A stretch of 64,000 bases of DNA, taken from Fusobacterium varium (GTDB lineage Bacteria; Fusobacteriota; Fusobacteriia; Fusobacteriales; Fusobacteriaceae). A program made the translations under genes and the position numbers. Shown here in pieces: positions 56,302 to 64,000 of this stretch (position 1 is its first letter; the number at the start of each line of letters is the position of its first letter). The DNA is taken from NCBI GenBank assembly GCA_002356455.1, contig AP017968.1, positions 558,001-622,000 of the forward strand. Direction: 5' to 3'. A model generated the notes under the pieces. That model saw nothing but the letters and a program-made list of their open reading frames with translations, had not been told where the DNA came from and made no database searches.

Positions 56302-56826
56302 GTGAAAAGGATTATGTGTGCGATACTCATTGCAGCTACATTTGTTATGAGCAGCGTTGTTTTTGGGAAAGAAGCTTATAAAGTCTCGTGGGATAAAACT
56401 ACAGGAGAATATTTTTCATATTATTTAGATGGAAAAATACATGAAAAAGGAATTTATAAGAATAATAAAAAATTAGGGGACTGGTTTATATTTTATAAAA
56501 ATGGAAATATGAAAGAAAAAATTTCATATAAAGAAGATAAAAAAGATGGAGAATATTTCTATTTTTATGAAAATGGTCAGTTAAAATATCGAGTTACATA
56601 TAAAAATGATAAAGAAGAGGGAAATTATATAATTTTTGATGAAAATTCCAAACTTCAGGAATTAGGGCATTTTAATGAAGGAAAGAAGACTGGAGTAGCT
56701 TTTAAGTTTTATGAAAATGGAAGAATAAAAGAAAGAATATTTTATAAAAATAATGGAGATATAGTAAGGTTTCAATATGATAACGATGAAGAAACAACAA
56801 GAGATATTTTTCCAAATAATAATTAA
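56302..56826 (+). CDS. MORN/YwqK-type repeat protein, exported
   Basis: About 174 residues with a signal peptide ('MCAILIAATFVMSSVVFG'). It then has 4-5 repeats of about 22 residues of the YwqK/MORN type, such as 'GDWFIFYKNGNMKEKISYKE' and 'GEYFYFYENGQLKYRVTY'. The repeat family sits in toxin-antitoxin, adhesin and envelope proteins and does not fix function. GTG 56302 follows GAGGTG at 7 nt. An in-frame ATG at 56287 is possible. Confidence 0.75.
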   Translation: MKRIMCAILIAATFVMSSVVFGKEAYKVSWDKTTGEYFSYYLDGKIHEKGIYKNNKKLGDWFIFYKNGNMKEKISYKEDKKDGEYFYFYENGQLKYRVTYKNDKEEGNYIIFDENSKLQELGHFNEGKKTGVAFKFYENGRIKERIFYKNNGDIVRFQYDNDEETTRDIFPNNN

Positions 56827-56838
56827 GTAGAGATTAAT

Positions 56839-56864
56839 GGACTGAGAAAAATCAGTCCTTTTTT
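56839..56864 (+). terminator. Terminator after the ECF cassette
   Basis: GGACTGA (56839-56845) and TCAGTCC (56852-56858) followed by T6. Confidence 0.85.
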
Positions 56865-56884
56865 ATGTTACAGCCTAAGGAAAA

Positions 56885-56913
56885 TTGATTTTTTTATATG
56901 TTTATGATATAAT
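56885..56913 (+). promoter_or_regulatory. Promoter of the prfA operon
   Basis: TTGATT (56885-56890), 17-bp spacer, TATAAT (56908-56913), 37 bases before the prfA GTG start. Confidence 0.65.
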
Positions 56914-56949
56914 TATAAAGTTATAGTGTGAAGAAGGAGATGAGAAATA

Positions 56950-58026
56950 GTGTTCGGAAAATTAGAAGAAGTAGTAAAAAGATTCGATGAATTGAATGAA
57001 TTGCTTGGTTCCCCAGAGGTACTGGCAGACCCTAAAAAAATGATGGAATGTAACAAATCATTAAGTGATATAACTCCAATAGTTGAAAAATATAAAGAAT
57101 ATAAGAGAGTTATAGAAGATTTTGATTTTATCAAAGAAAATCTTAAAATCGAAAAAGATCAAGAAATGAGAGAGATGATGCATGAAGAGTTGAAAGAGCT
57201 TGAAGAATCTATCCCAGAACTTGAAAAAGAATTAAAAGTACTTTTGCTTCCAAAAGATGAAAATGATGATAAGAACGTTATCATAGAAATAAGAGGTGGA
57301 GCAGGAGGAGATGAAGCTGCTCTTTTTGCTGGAAACTTATTTAGAATGTACTCAAGATATGCTGAAAGAAGAAAATGGAAAATGGAAATAATTGAAAAGC
57401 AGGAAATGGGTATAGGAGGAATTAAAGAGGCAGTATTCAGTATAAATGGGTTTGGAGCTTATTCTAGATTAAAATTTGAATCAGGAGTACACAGAGTACA
57501 AAGAGTTCCTGAAACTGAATCTGCTGGAAGAGTACATACTTCCACTGCTACTGTAGCTGTACTTCCAGAAGTTGAAGATGTAAAAGAAGTAAAAATTGAT
57601 CCAAGAGATCTTAAAATAGATACATACAGATCAGGAGGGGCAGGAGGGCAACACGTAAATATGACTGACTCAGCAGTTAGAATTACTCATCTGCCTACTG
57701 GAATTATAGTTCAATGTCAAGATGAAAGATCACAGCTTAAGAATAGAGAAAAAGCAATGAAACATCTGGCTTCTAAACTTTTTGAAATGGAATGTGAGAA
57801 GCAAAGGAGTCAGGTAGAAAGTGAAAGAAGACTTCAGGTAGGAACTGGAGATAGATCTGAAAAAATTAGAACTTACAATTTTCCGCAAGGAAGAATAACA
57901 GACCACAGAATAAAATTTACAGTATATCAGCTTGAAGCATTCTTAGATGGAGACCTTGATGAAATGATTGATGCATTAATTACATTCAGTCAGGCAGAAA
58001 TGCTTTCAAGTGTTTCAGAAGAGTAA
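56950..58026 (+). CDS. prfA: Peptide chain release factor 1
   Basis: Releases the peptide at UAA and UAG. It is 358 residues. The catalytic GGQ is at 232-234 in 'GGAGGQHVNM', and the codon-reading loop 'VPETESAGRVHTSTATVAV' carries the P-x-T type motif of RF1. The start is GTG with GAAGGAGATGAG upstream. prmC, whose product methylates the GGQ glutamine, follows after 2 bases. Confidence 0.95.
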   Translation: MFGKLEEVVKRFDELNELLGSPEVLADPKKMMECNKSLSDITPIVEKYKEYKRVIEDFDFIKENLKIEKDQEMREMMHEELKELEESIPELEKELKVLLLPKDENDDKNVIIEIRGGAGGDEAALFAGNLFRMYSRYAERRKWKMEIIEKQEMGIGGIKEAVFSINGFGAYSRLKFESGVHRVQRVPETESAGRVHTSTATVAVLPEVEDVKEVKIDPRDLKIDTYRSGGAGGQHVNMTDSAVRITHLPTGIIVQCQDERSQLKNREKAMKHLASKLFEMECEKQRSQVESERRLQVGTGDRSEKIRTYNFPQGRITDHRIKFTVYQLEAFLDGDLDEMIDALITFSQAEMLSSVSEE

Positions 58027-58028
58027 TT

Positions 58029-59147
58029 ATGAATTTACTTGAGATATTGAATTTTTCAAAAGAGTATTTGCAAAAATACTCTTTTTCAAAACCGCGTCTT
58101 GAAAGTGAAAAGGTTATATCTAATGTTTTAAAGCTGGATAGGATAACATTATATGCTTATTTTGATATGGAACTTTCTTCTGAGCAGAAAGAAAAGGTAA
58201 AAACTTATCTTAAAGAAATGGCTAGAAAGAGAATAGGATTTGATGAACTTTTAAAAAGTGAAGATATCAAAGTTGAAACTGTAAGTTATAGAGATGAGAA
58301 CTTAGAACTTCTTAATAAGTCAGCAGAATATTTGAAGAAATATGGAGTAGCTAGTCCAAAACTGGATGCTGAGTATATATTTGCCCATATATTAGGCGTG
58401 AATAGATTAACACTAACTCTAAATTTTAATAAAAAAATAGAAGAAAAAGATAAAGAAAAAATAAGAGAATATTTGGTACTTAGAGGTAAAAATAGGAAAC
58501 CTCTTCAGTATCTTCTTGGAGAATGGGAGTTTTATGGATATCCATTTAAAGTAGATGAAAGAGTTTTAATACCTAGAAGTGATACAGAAATATTAGTAGA
58601 GCAATGTAAATTTATTTTAAATGAACTTGAATCTCCTACAGTTTTAGATATAGGAACTGGAAGTGGTGCAATAGCAGTAACTTTAGGAAGAGAATGCCCT
58701 AACAGCACTATAATTGGAGCTGATATAAGTGAAGATGCTTTAGAAGTAGCTGAATTAAATAGAGGATTGAATAAAGTTGAAAATGTAAAATTTATGAAAT
58801 CAGATGTATTTTCTTCATTTAAGGATATGAAGTTTGATTTTATAGTTTCAAATCCACCATATATACCATTGGAAGAGTATAATGAGTTGATGCCTGAAGT
58901 GTTAAAATATGAACCTTCATCAGCTCTTACAGATAATGGAAATGGTTATTATTTTTATTCAAAAATATCTAAAGAGGTTTCTGAATATTTAAATAAAGGT
59001 GGATTTTTAGCTTTTGAAGTTGGATACAATCAAGCTGAAGTTGTTAAAGAATTAATGGAAGAAAATGGATTTGATATTCTTTCTATAGTGAAAGACTATG
59101 GAGGAATAGATAGAGTAGTTATAGGAAAGAAGAGTGGTGACAAATAG
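58029..59147 (+). CDS. prmC: Release factor glutamine methyltransferase with duplicated N-domain
   Basis: Methylates the glutamine of the RF1/RF2 GGQ motif. It is 372 residues where about 280 is usual. Residues ~1-75 ('[16 protein letters not shown]...[12 protein letters not shown]') repeat the layout of ~92-165 ('[16 protein letters not shown]...[12 protein letters not shown]'), the normal substrate-binding N-domain. The extra copy accounts for most of the surplus length. The SAM-binding '[15 protein letters not shown]' and the catalytic NPPY at 275-278 are intact, so it should be active. It lies just after prfA and overlaps queA by 1 base. Confidence 0.9.
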   Translation: MNLLEILNFSKEYLQKYSFSKPRLESEKVISNVLKLDRITLYAYFDMELSSEQKEKVKTYLKEMARKRIGFDELLKSEDIKVETVSYRDENLELLNKSAEYLKKYGVASPKLDAEYIFAHILGVNRLTLTLNFNKKIEEKDKEKIREYLVLRGKNRKPLQYLLGEWEFYGYPFKVDERVLIPRSDTEILVEQCKFILNELESPTVLDIGTGSGAIAVTLGRECPNSTIIGADISEDALEVAELNRGLNKVENVKFMKSDVFSSFKDMKFDFIVSNPPYIPLEEYNELMPEVLKYEPSSALTDNGNGYYFYSKISKEVSEYLNKGGFLAFEVGYNQAEVVKELMEENGFDILSIVKDYGGIDRVVIGKKSGDK

Positions 59148-60178
59148 TGTCTACATTATTGAGTGATTATGATTATAATCTGCCAGAGGAATTAATTGGT
59201 CAGCAGCCTAGAGAACCTAGAGATCATGCAAGGCTTATGTTGGTAAATAGAAAAAATGAAAGTATTGAGCATAAAAAGTTTTATGATATAATTGATTATC
59301 TAAATGAAGGAGATATCTTAGTAAGAAATTCTACAAAAGTTATACCTGCAAGACTTTTTGGTCATAAAGAAACAGGTGGAGTGCTGGAGATACTTCTCAT
59401 TAAAAGAATAGATCTTGATACATGGGAATGTCTTTTAAAGCCAGCTAAAAAATTAAAGATAGGACAGAAACTTTTTATCGGTCATGGAAATGAAATTATT
59501 GGAGAACTTTTAGAAATAAAAGATGATGGGAATAGAATTATAAAATTTTCATATGAGGGAGCTTTTGAAGAAGTTTTAGATAGGTTAGGAAAAATGCCGC
59601 TTCCTCCATACATAGTGGAGGCATTAAAAGAAAAAGACAGATATCAGACTGTTTATGCTATCAAAGGAGAATCTGTTGCAGCACCTACAGCTGGACTTCA
59701 TTTTACAAAAGAACTTTTAGAAAAAATAGAAAAAAAGGGGATAAAGATAGTAGATATATTTTTAGAAGTAGGGTTAGGAACATTCAGACCTGTACAGACT
59801 GAAAATGTATTGGAGCATAAAATGCATGAAGAAATATTTGAAATACCTCAAGAAGCAGCAGATATAATTAATGAGGGAAAAAGAAATGGAAAAAGAATAA
59901 TTTCAGTGGGAACTACAAGTACAAGAGCTTTAGAATCCGCTGTTGATGAAAATGGAATAGTGAGAGCTCAAAAGGGAAGTACAGAAATATTTATTTATCC
60001 TGGATACAAATTTAAAGTAATAGATGCTCTTATTACTAACTTCCATCTTCCTAAATCAACGCTTCTTATGCTTGTTTCAGCACTTTCATCAAGAGAATTT
60101 ATGTTGAGAGTATATGATATAGCTGTAAAAGAAGAGTACCATTTCTTTAGTTTTGGAGATGCTATGTTTATCTATTAG
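59147..60178 (+). CDS. queA: S-adenosylmethionine:tRNA ribosyltransferase-isomerase
   Basis: Makes epoxyqueuosine from preQ1-modified tRNA using the ribose of SAM. It is 343 residues with '[20 protein letters not shown]' at the start, '[15 protein letters not shown]' and '[14 protein letters not shown]', all family hallmarks. The GTG start shares one base with the prmC stop. rsmD follows after 12 bases. Confidence 0.94.
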   Translation: MSTLLSDYDYNLPEELIGQQPREPRDHARLMLVNRKNESIEHKKFYDIIDYLNEGDILVRNSTKVIPARLFGHKETGGVLEILLIKRIDLDTWECLLKPAKKLKIGQKLFIGHGNEIIGELLEIKDDGNRIIKFSYEGAFEEVLDRLGKMPLPPYIVEALKEKDRYQTVYAIKGESVAAPTAGLHFTKELLEKIEKKGIKIVDIFLEVGLGTFRPVQTENVLEHKMHEEIFEIPQEAADIINEGKRNGKRIISVGTTSTRALESAVDENGIVRAQKGSTEIFIYPGYKFKVIDALITNFHLPKSTLLMLVSALSSREFMLRVYDIAVKEEYHFFSFGDAMFIY

Positions 60179-60190
60179 GAGTTGATATAG

Positions 60191-60739
60191 ATGAAAATAA
60201 TTGCAGGAGATGCAAAAAATAAAAAAATAAAAAGCAGAAAAGGAACAGATACAAGGCCTACTTTAGGAAGTATGAAAGAATCTCTTTTTTCTATCATAGC
60301 ACCATATGTTCCTGACAGTGTATTTTTAGATCTTTTCAGTGGAAGTGGGAGCATATCTCTTGAAGCTTTGAGCAGAGGAGCTAAAAGAGCAGTAATGATA
60401 GAGAAAGATACTGAAGCTTTAAAATATATAATAGAAAATGTAAATACCCTTGGATATGAGGATAGATGCAGAGCATATAAAAATGATGCTTTGAGAGCTA
60501 TTGAAATTTTAGGTAGAAAAGGTGAAAAATTTGATATAATATTCATGGATCCTCCTTATAAAGAAGAAGTATGTGCAAAAGTTATAAAAGCAATAGAAAA
60601 AAATAAAATACTTGCAGATGGCGGACTTATTATCAGTGAACATCATATTTTTGAAGAACTTGAGAATGAAATAGGAGAGTTTAAAAAAGCTGATGAGAGA
60701 AAGTATGGTAAAAAGTGTATAACTTTTTATACAAGATAG
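60191..60739 (+). CDS. rsmD: 16S rRNA (guanine(966)-N2)-methyltransferase
   Basis: 182 residues. The SAM-binding 'FLDLFSGSGSISLEALSRGA' and the catalytic 'IFMDPPY' are typical of RsmD, as is the N-terminal 'RKGTDTRPT'. It methylates G966 of the small-subunit rRNA. It begins 12 bases after queA with a weak AGGAG upstream. Confidence 0.93.
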   Translation: MKIIAGDAKNKKIKSRKGTDTRPTLGSMKESLFSIIAPYVPDSVFLDLFSGSGSISLEALSRGAKRAVMIEKDTEALKYIIENVNTLGYEDRCRAYKNDALRAIEILGRKGEKFDIIFMDPPYKEEVCAKVIKAIEKNKILADGGLIISEHHIFEELENEIGEFKKADERKYGKKCITFYTR

Positions 60740-60769
60740 TTTTAATTATAAAATTTCTGGGGTGATAAG

Positions 60770-60988
60770 ATGGTAAAGAGAAGCGGAAGTTTTGAAGATA
60801 ATCTTTTGGAAGTAGATGAGATAATAGAAAAACTGGAAAATGGGGAACTTACACTGACTGAATCTATAAAAGAATATGAAAATGCTATGAAGCTTTTAAA
60901 AAAATCCTCAGATTTACTGAATAAAGCAGAAGGAAAAATTTTAAAAGTTACAGAAGAAAGTGACAATATTCTAACTGAGGAGGTTTAA
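60770..60988 (+). CDS. xseB: Exodeoxyribonuclease VII small subunit
   Basis: 72 residues with the family's coiled core 'LEVDEIIEKLENGELTLTESI' and 'YENAMKLLKKSSDLLNKAE'. It works with XseA, which is not encoded in this window. The stop lies 1 base before ispA, so the two are coupled. Confidence 0.92.
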   Translation: MVKRSGSFEDNLLEVDEIIEKLENGELTLTESIKEYENAMKLLKKSSDLLNKAEGKILKVTEESDNILTEEV

Positions 60989-60989
60989 A

Positions 60990-61877
60990 ATGTTTTTTAA
61001 AAATTATTTGGATAGTAATAAAAAATTAATAGAATCAAATATGGATATATATTTAAATGAACTTACTTATCCAGAAGTTATAGCTGAAGGAATGAAATAT
61101 GCAGTTTTAAATGGTGGAAAAAGATTAAGACCTATTTTACTTTTTATGGTATTGGATATACTTGATTGTGAAAAAGAAATGGGAGTTGCCTCAGCTGCTG
61201 CTATTGAAATGATACATTCATATTCACTGGTACATGATGATCTTCCAGCTCTTGATAATGATGATTACCGAAGAGGAAAACTTACTACTCATAAAAAGTT
61301 TGGTGAAGCAGAAGGAATACTGATAGGAGATGCTCTTTTAACACATGCATTTTATATTCTTACAGAGAAAAATAAACATCTTCCAGCTGAGAAAATAGTT
61401 GAGATTGTTAGATTAACATCAAGTTACGCTGGCATAAATGGAATGATTGGCGGACAGATGATGGATATAGCAAGTGAAGGGAAAAAAATTGATTTAGAAA
61501 TTTTAAAATATATACATTCTAATAAAACAGGAAAATTGATGAAACTTCCAGTAGAGTTAGCATGTATAATAGGAGATGCAGATAGGGAAGAAAGAGAGAT
61601 TCTTATAAGATTTTCTGACCTCATAGGGCTTGCATTTCAAATAAAAGATGATATTCTTGATATAGAGGGAGATTTTTCCACTTTAGGAAAACCAGTTGGA
61701 AGCGATATTGAGCTTGGAAAATCAACATATCCTGCATTGATTGGAATGGCAGAAAGCAAAGCTCTTTTGAAAGAAACAATAGCTGAAGCTAAGACAATAG
61801 TTGCAGAAAAGTTTGGTGTAGAAAAAAGCAATATTCTTTTAGAGTTAGCTGATTATATTGGAAATAGAAATAAATAA
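60990..61877 (+). CDS. ispA: Polyprenyl (farnesyl/geranylgeranyl) diphosphate synthase
   Basis: 295 residues. Both Asp-rich metal sites are present: 'VHDDLPALDNDDYRRGK' (FARM, DDLPALD) and 'FQIKDDILDIEGD' (SARM). The size fits a short-chain synthase of the FPP type. Chain length is not certain from sequence. It draws on the MEP pathway (ispG, 53528) and feeds the undecaprenyl carrier recycled by UppP. CTGAGGAGG precedes the ATG. Confidence 0.9.
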   Translation: MFFKNYLDSNKKLIESNMDIYLNELTYPEVIAEGMKYAVLNGGKRLRPILLFMVLDILDCEKEMGVASAAAIEMIHSYSLVHDDLPALDNDDYRRGKLTTHKKFGEAEGILIGDALLTHAFYILTEKNKHLPAEKIVEIVRLTSSYAGINGMIGGQMMDIASEGKKIDLEILKYIHSNKTGKLMKLPVELACIIGDADREEREILIRFSDLIGLAFQIKDDILDIEGDFSTLGKPVGSDIELGKSTYPALIGMAESKALLKETIAEAKTIVAEKFGVEKSNILLELADYIGNRNK

Positions 61878-61884
61878 TTAAAAT

Positions 61885-62170
61885 AAAAAGAAGTTGATTT
61901 ATTAGATTGAAATACAGTCTTTGAAATTTTCCAGTAGAAGTATTTATTATTGATTTTGCTCATAAAACATAGAAAAATAGATAAAAGATTACAACAGTTC
62001 TACTGTTGCATTTCAGTAATTATAGCAGTTAAAATTCTAACTGCTTAATTACTGAAACTCGTTTTGCTCAGACAGCACTATTTTTTAAGTTTTACTTGCT
62101 TCATCAATTACATAAATTCTTCTAATTTCCAAATTTCAAAAACTTATTTACTTTTAATCAACTTCTTTTT
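61885..62170. repeat. 286-bp composite imperfect palindrome
   Basis: The ends AAAAAGAAGTTGATT (61885-61899) and AATCAACTTCTTTTT (62156-62170) are exact inverted partners. Inside, the arms stay alignable, with 'GTCTTTGAAATTTTCCAGTAG' on the left matching the complement of 'CTAATTTCCAAATTTCAAAAAC' on the right with mismatches. The left arm carries the small hairpin CAACAG/CTGTTG (61992-62008). The centre is an extra long hairpin. It lies between convergent ispA and uxaA and could form one large folded RNA or cruciform. It holds no gene. The size and outer repeats suggest a MITE-like element, but no target duplication is clear. Confidence 0.6.
62011..62057. repeat. Central hairpin of the composite palindrome
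   Basis: TTTCAGTAATTA (62011-62022) with TAATTACTGAAA (62046-62057), and AGCAGTTA (62024-62031) with TAACTGCT (62038-62045). A single bulged T lies at 62023 and the loop has 6 nt, so 20 base pairs form in all. Confidence 0.8.
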
Positions 62171-62185
62171 TGTTATCCTATAAAA

Positions 62186-63703
62186 TTATGTAATTGGAGC
62201 TGGATTAAAAATACAGAAATCATTGTGAAGTTTATATTTTTCAGCCCAAGGTTGTTTTTTTCCACTTGCAACATCTATTATCATATTAAAAATCTCTGTT
62301 CCTATATCTCTGATAGAAGCATCTCCAGCAGCGATAGGTCCTGCACTTACATCTATCAGATCACTCCACATATCTTTCATATCATTTCTTGAACACACTT
62401 TGATAACAGGTGCAAGAGCCAGTCCATATGGAGTACCTCTTCCTGTCATAAATACCTGAAGTCCAATTCCAGAAGCCAGCTGACAAGGTCCACATACAAT
62501 ATCACTTGCAGGGGTAGCTGCATAGATCAAACCTTTTTTAGTTGGAATTTCAGCTGGCGACAAAACTTCCACTATTGGAGAACTACCAGATTTTGCAATA
62601 GAACCCATAGCTTTTTCCACTATGTTAGAAAGTCCCCCTTTTTTATTTCCTGGAGTAGGGTTGGCACTTCTGTCTACTTGTCCGTTTTCTAAATAATTAT
62701 CATACCATTTCATTTCAGAAGCCAATTTTTTCATAACATCTTCGTTGATACAACGTTCTGCAATCATGTGTACTCCATCACGAACCTCTGTTACTTCAGA
62801 GAACATAACAGTAGCTCCACCTTCAACTAACATATCAGCAGCATATCCAGCACTTGGGTTAGCAGTTACTCCAGAAAAGGCGTCACTTCCACCACACTGC
62901 ATTCCAACAAGAAGCTCAGACAAAGGAAGAGTTTCTCTTTTTCTTACATTTAAATGAGCCAGCTTTTTGTCTGCCATATTCATAATAGCATCTATCATTG
63001 CATTAAAACCTTTAATTTCCTGAAGTGTGATTACATTTTCAGGGGAAATATCAGCTTCATCAATAAGCATTTCTACAGTTAATTTTTCACATCCTAAAGC
63101 TACTACCATAAGTTCACCACCAAAATTTGGATGTTTAGCAAGATTACGCAGTGCACGAATAGGAATGACAGCTTCAGGAGCATTAATGGCAACTCCACAT
63201 CCATATGCATGATTAATAGGAATTACATCATCTACATTAGGATATTTTGGTAAAAGTTCCTCTTTAATTTTTTTTACAGCTACATTTAATACACCAGTTA
63301 CACATTGTACTGTTGTACTTATGCCTAGAATATTTCTAGTACCAGCATAGCCTCCATTTGGATTACGATATCCTTCAAAAGTTCTAGTAGGTGCTTTAGG
63401 AAGAGAAGTTACAATATTAACTCCAAACTTCATTTCATCTAAAGCAGGGGGAGTAGGAAGTTTCAGCATATGTTCATTAATCCATGCTCCTTTTTTTATA
63501 TCATTGATGGCATATCCCAATTCTACACCATAACGAATAATAGGAGAATCTTTTGGAATATTACATAGAGCTATCTTATGACCTTGCGGAATTTCTTCTG
63601 TTGTAAATATTCCATTCATGATTTCTGTACCAGCTGATATTTTATCAACTGCAATTGCTACATTATCTTTTTCATTAATCTTAATGTATAAATTTTTTCC
63701 CAT
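62186..63703 (-). CDS. uxaA: UxaA-family dehydratase (altronate/galactarate type)
   Basis: About 505 residues. The N-terminal SAF-like domain (~1-90, '[19 protein letters not shown]') is followed by the UxaA catalytic region with '[22 protein letters not shown]', '[12 protein letters not shown]', '[18 protein letters not shown]' and the final '[18 protein letters not shown]'. It would dehydrate altronate or a related sugar acid. TTG 63721 is part of the AAAGGAG site region, so ATG 63703 is the start. It has its own promoter, divergent from a LysR gene, a usual arrangement for sugar-acid catabolism. Confidence 0.88.
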   Translation of the reverse strand: MGKNLYIKINEKDNVAIAVDKISAGTEIMNGIFTTEEIPQGHKIALCNIPKDSPIIRYGVELGYAINDIKKGAWINEHMLKLPTPPALDEMKFGVNIVTSLPKAPTRTFEGYRNPNGGYAGTRNILGISTTVQCVTGVLNVAVKKIKEELLPKYPNVDDVIPINHAYGCGVAINAPEAVIPIRALRNLAKHPNFGGELMVVALGCEKLTVEMLIDEADISPENVITLQEIKGFNAMIDAIMNMADKKLAHLNVRKRETLPLSELLVGMQCGGSDAFSGVTANPSAGYAADMLVEGGATVMFSEVTEVRDGVHMIAERCINEDVMKKLASEMKWYDNYLENGQVDRSANPTPGNKKGGLSNIVEKAMGSIAKSGSSPIVEVLSPAEIPTKKGLIYAATPASDIVCGPCQLASGIGLQVFMTGRGTPYGLALAPVIKVCSRNDMKDMWSDLIDVSAGPIAAGDASIRDIGTEIFNMIIDVASGKKQPWAEKYKLHNDFCIFNPAPIT

Positions 63704-63748
63704 GAAAACAACTCCTTTCAAATAATTACTTGTATTCTTATTGATTTT

Positions 63749-63777
63749 AGTGTATAAAATAATTACAAATAAGTCAA
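63749..63777 (-). promoter_or_regulatory. Promoter of uxaA
   Basis: On the minus strand, TTGACT (63777-63772), 17-bp spacer, TACACT (63754-63749). It lies in the divergent gap shared with the LysR gene. Confidence 0.65.
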
Positions 63778-63828
63778 ATTCATTATAATTAGATTTCTCT
63801 TAATTTTTTTAAGAGTGATGGAGGAAAG

Positions 63829-64000
63829 ATGGAATTAAAACAGTTGGAGTATATAGTGAAAATAGCAGAGGAGAGAAATATAACAAAGGCAGCAGAAAAA
63901 ATGTATATTACACAATCAGCATTGAACCAGCAGCTTTTAAAACTGGAGAAAGAGCTTGGAAGCCAGTTATTCTATCGTTCGAGAACTAATTGGAAACTTA
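63829..64000 (+). CDS. LysR-family regulator, cut by window end
   Basis: The first 57 residues are visible, an N-terminal winged helix-turn-helix of LysR type: 'LEYIVKIAEERNITKAAEKM' then 'QSALNQQLLKLEKELGSQLF'. GGAGG lies before the ATG. LysR genes often control the divergently transcribed neighbour, here uxaA. The ligand domain lies beyond the window. Confidence 0.88.
   Translation, partial: MELKQLEYIVKIAEERNITKAAEKMYITQSALNQQLLKLEKELGSQLFYRSRTNWKL

Overview
The window is AT-rich, densely coded bacterial chromosome, mostly on the + strand. Its gene content fits an anaerobic, outer-membrane-bearing fermenter of the genus Fusobacterium. The evidence is LPS heptose epimerase (HldD), lipoproteins, short-chain fatty acid transport with a two-subunit acetoacetate/butyrate-type CoA-transferase, Na+:alanine symport, PTS sugar uptake, and very AT-rich codon use with AGA/ATA preference. 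A member of the F. varium / F. ulcerans / F. mortiferum group is my inference. The sequence alone does not fix the species.

Layout. 1-8.2 kb: end of an unrecognised gene, then coaE, a U32 peptidase, pgpA, cinA, an XRE-cupin regulator and a FakA-DegV fusion. 8.3-14.6 kb: two SLC13/ArsB-type permeases flanking a PTS EIIA-CBS protein, then birA, an ion channel and mnmA in overlapping order. 14.6-15 kb: a membrane-anchored EIIB-domain protein with its own promoter. 15.1-16.5 kb: an IS91-like element whose transposase carries one in-frame TGA. 16.5-29.4 kb: an aromatic acid exporter-type protein, a CBS-DRTGG pyrophosphatase (minus strand), ligA, secA, a lipoprotein, a PHP phosphoesterase, hldD, uppP and a SIMPL protein. 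29.4-31.1 kb: an intact IS1182-like element with 19-bp inverted ends.

31.1-38 kb: a PRD-type regulator in which all five expected phospho-histidines read as tyrosine, a diguanylate cyclase, and malX-malY. 38-40.2 kb (minus strand): glycerophosphodiesterase and an alanine symporter. 40.5-46 kb: a copper operon (copZ, copA, a tandem-duplicated CsoR, then a two-component pair) behind a promoter overlapped by a GGGGTATACCC-type palindrome. 46.1-49.6 kb: atoE, an Ogg-type glycosylase and atoDA. 49.7-53.5 kb: miaB, rho and a LysM-M23 peptidase. 53.5-56.9 kb: ispG, a lipoprotein, then an ECF sigma factor with a likely anti-sigma, a Spy-like periplasmic protein and a MORN/YwqK-like protein. 56.9-61.9 kb: prfA, prmC (with a duplicated N-domain), queA, rsmD, xseB and ispA. 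61.9-62.2 kb: a 286-bp composite imperfect palindrome. 62.2-64 kb: uxaA-type dehydratase (minus strand) divergent from a LysR gene cut by the window end.

The points most worth a second look are the His-to-Tyr PRD regulator, the fused CsoR, the PTS modules detached from sugar transport (EIIA-CBS between permeases, tethered EIIB), the PrmC duplication, the ECF cassette with a candidate self-promoter, and the 286-bp palindrome. No CRISPR array, tRNA, rRNA or prophage was seen.
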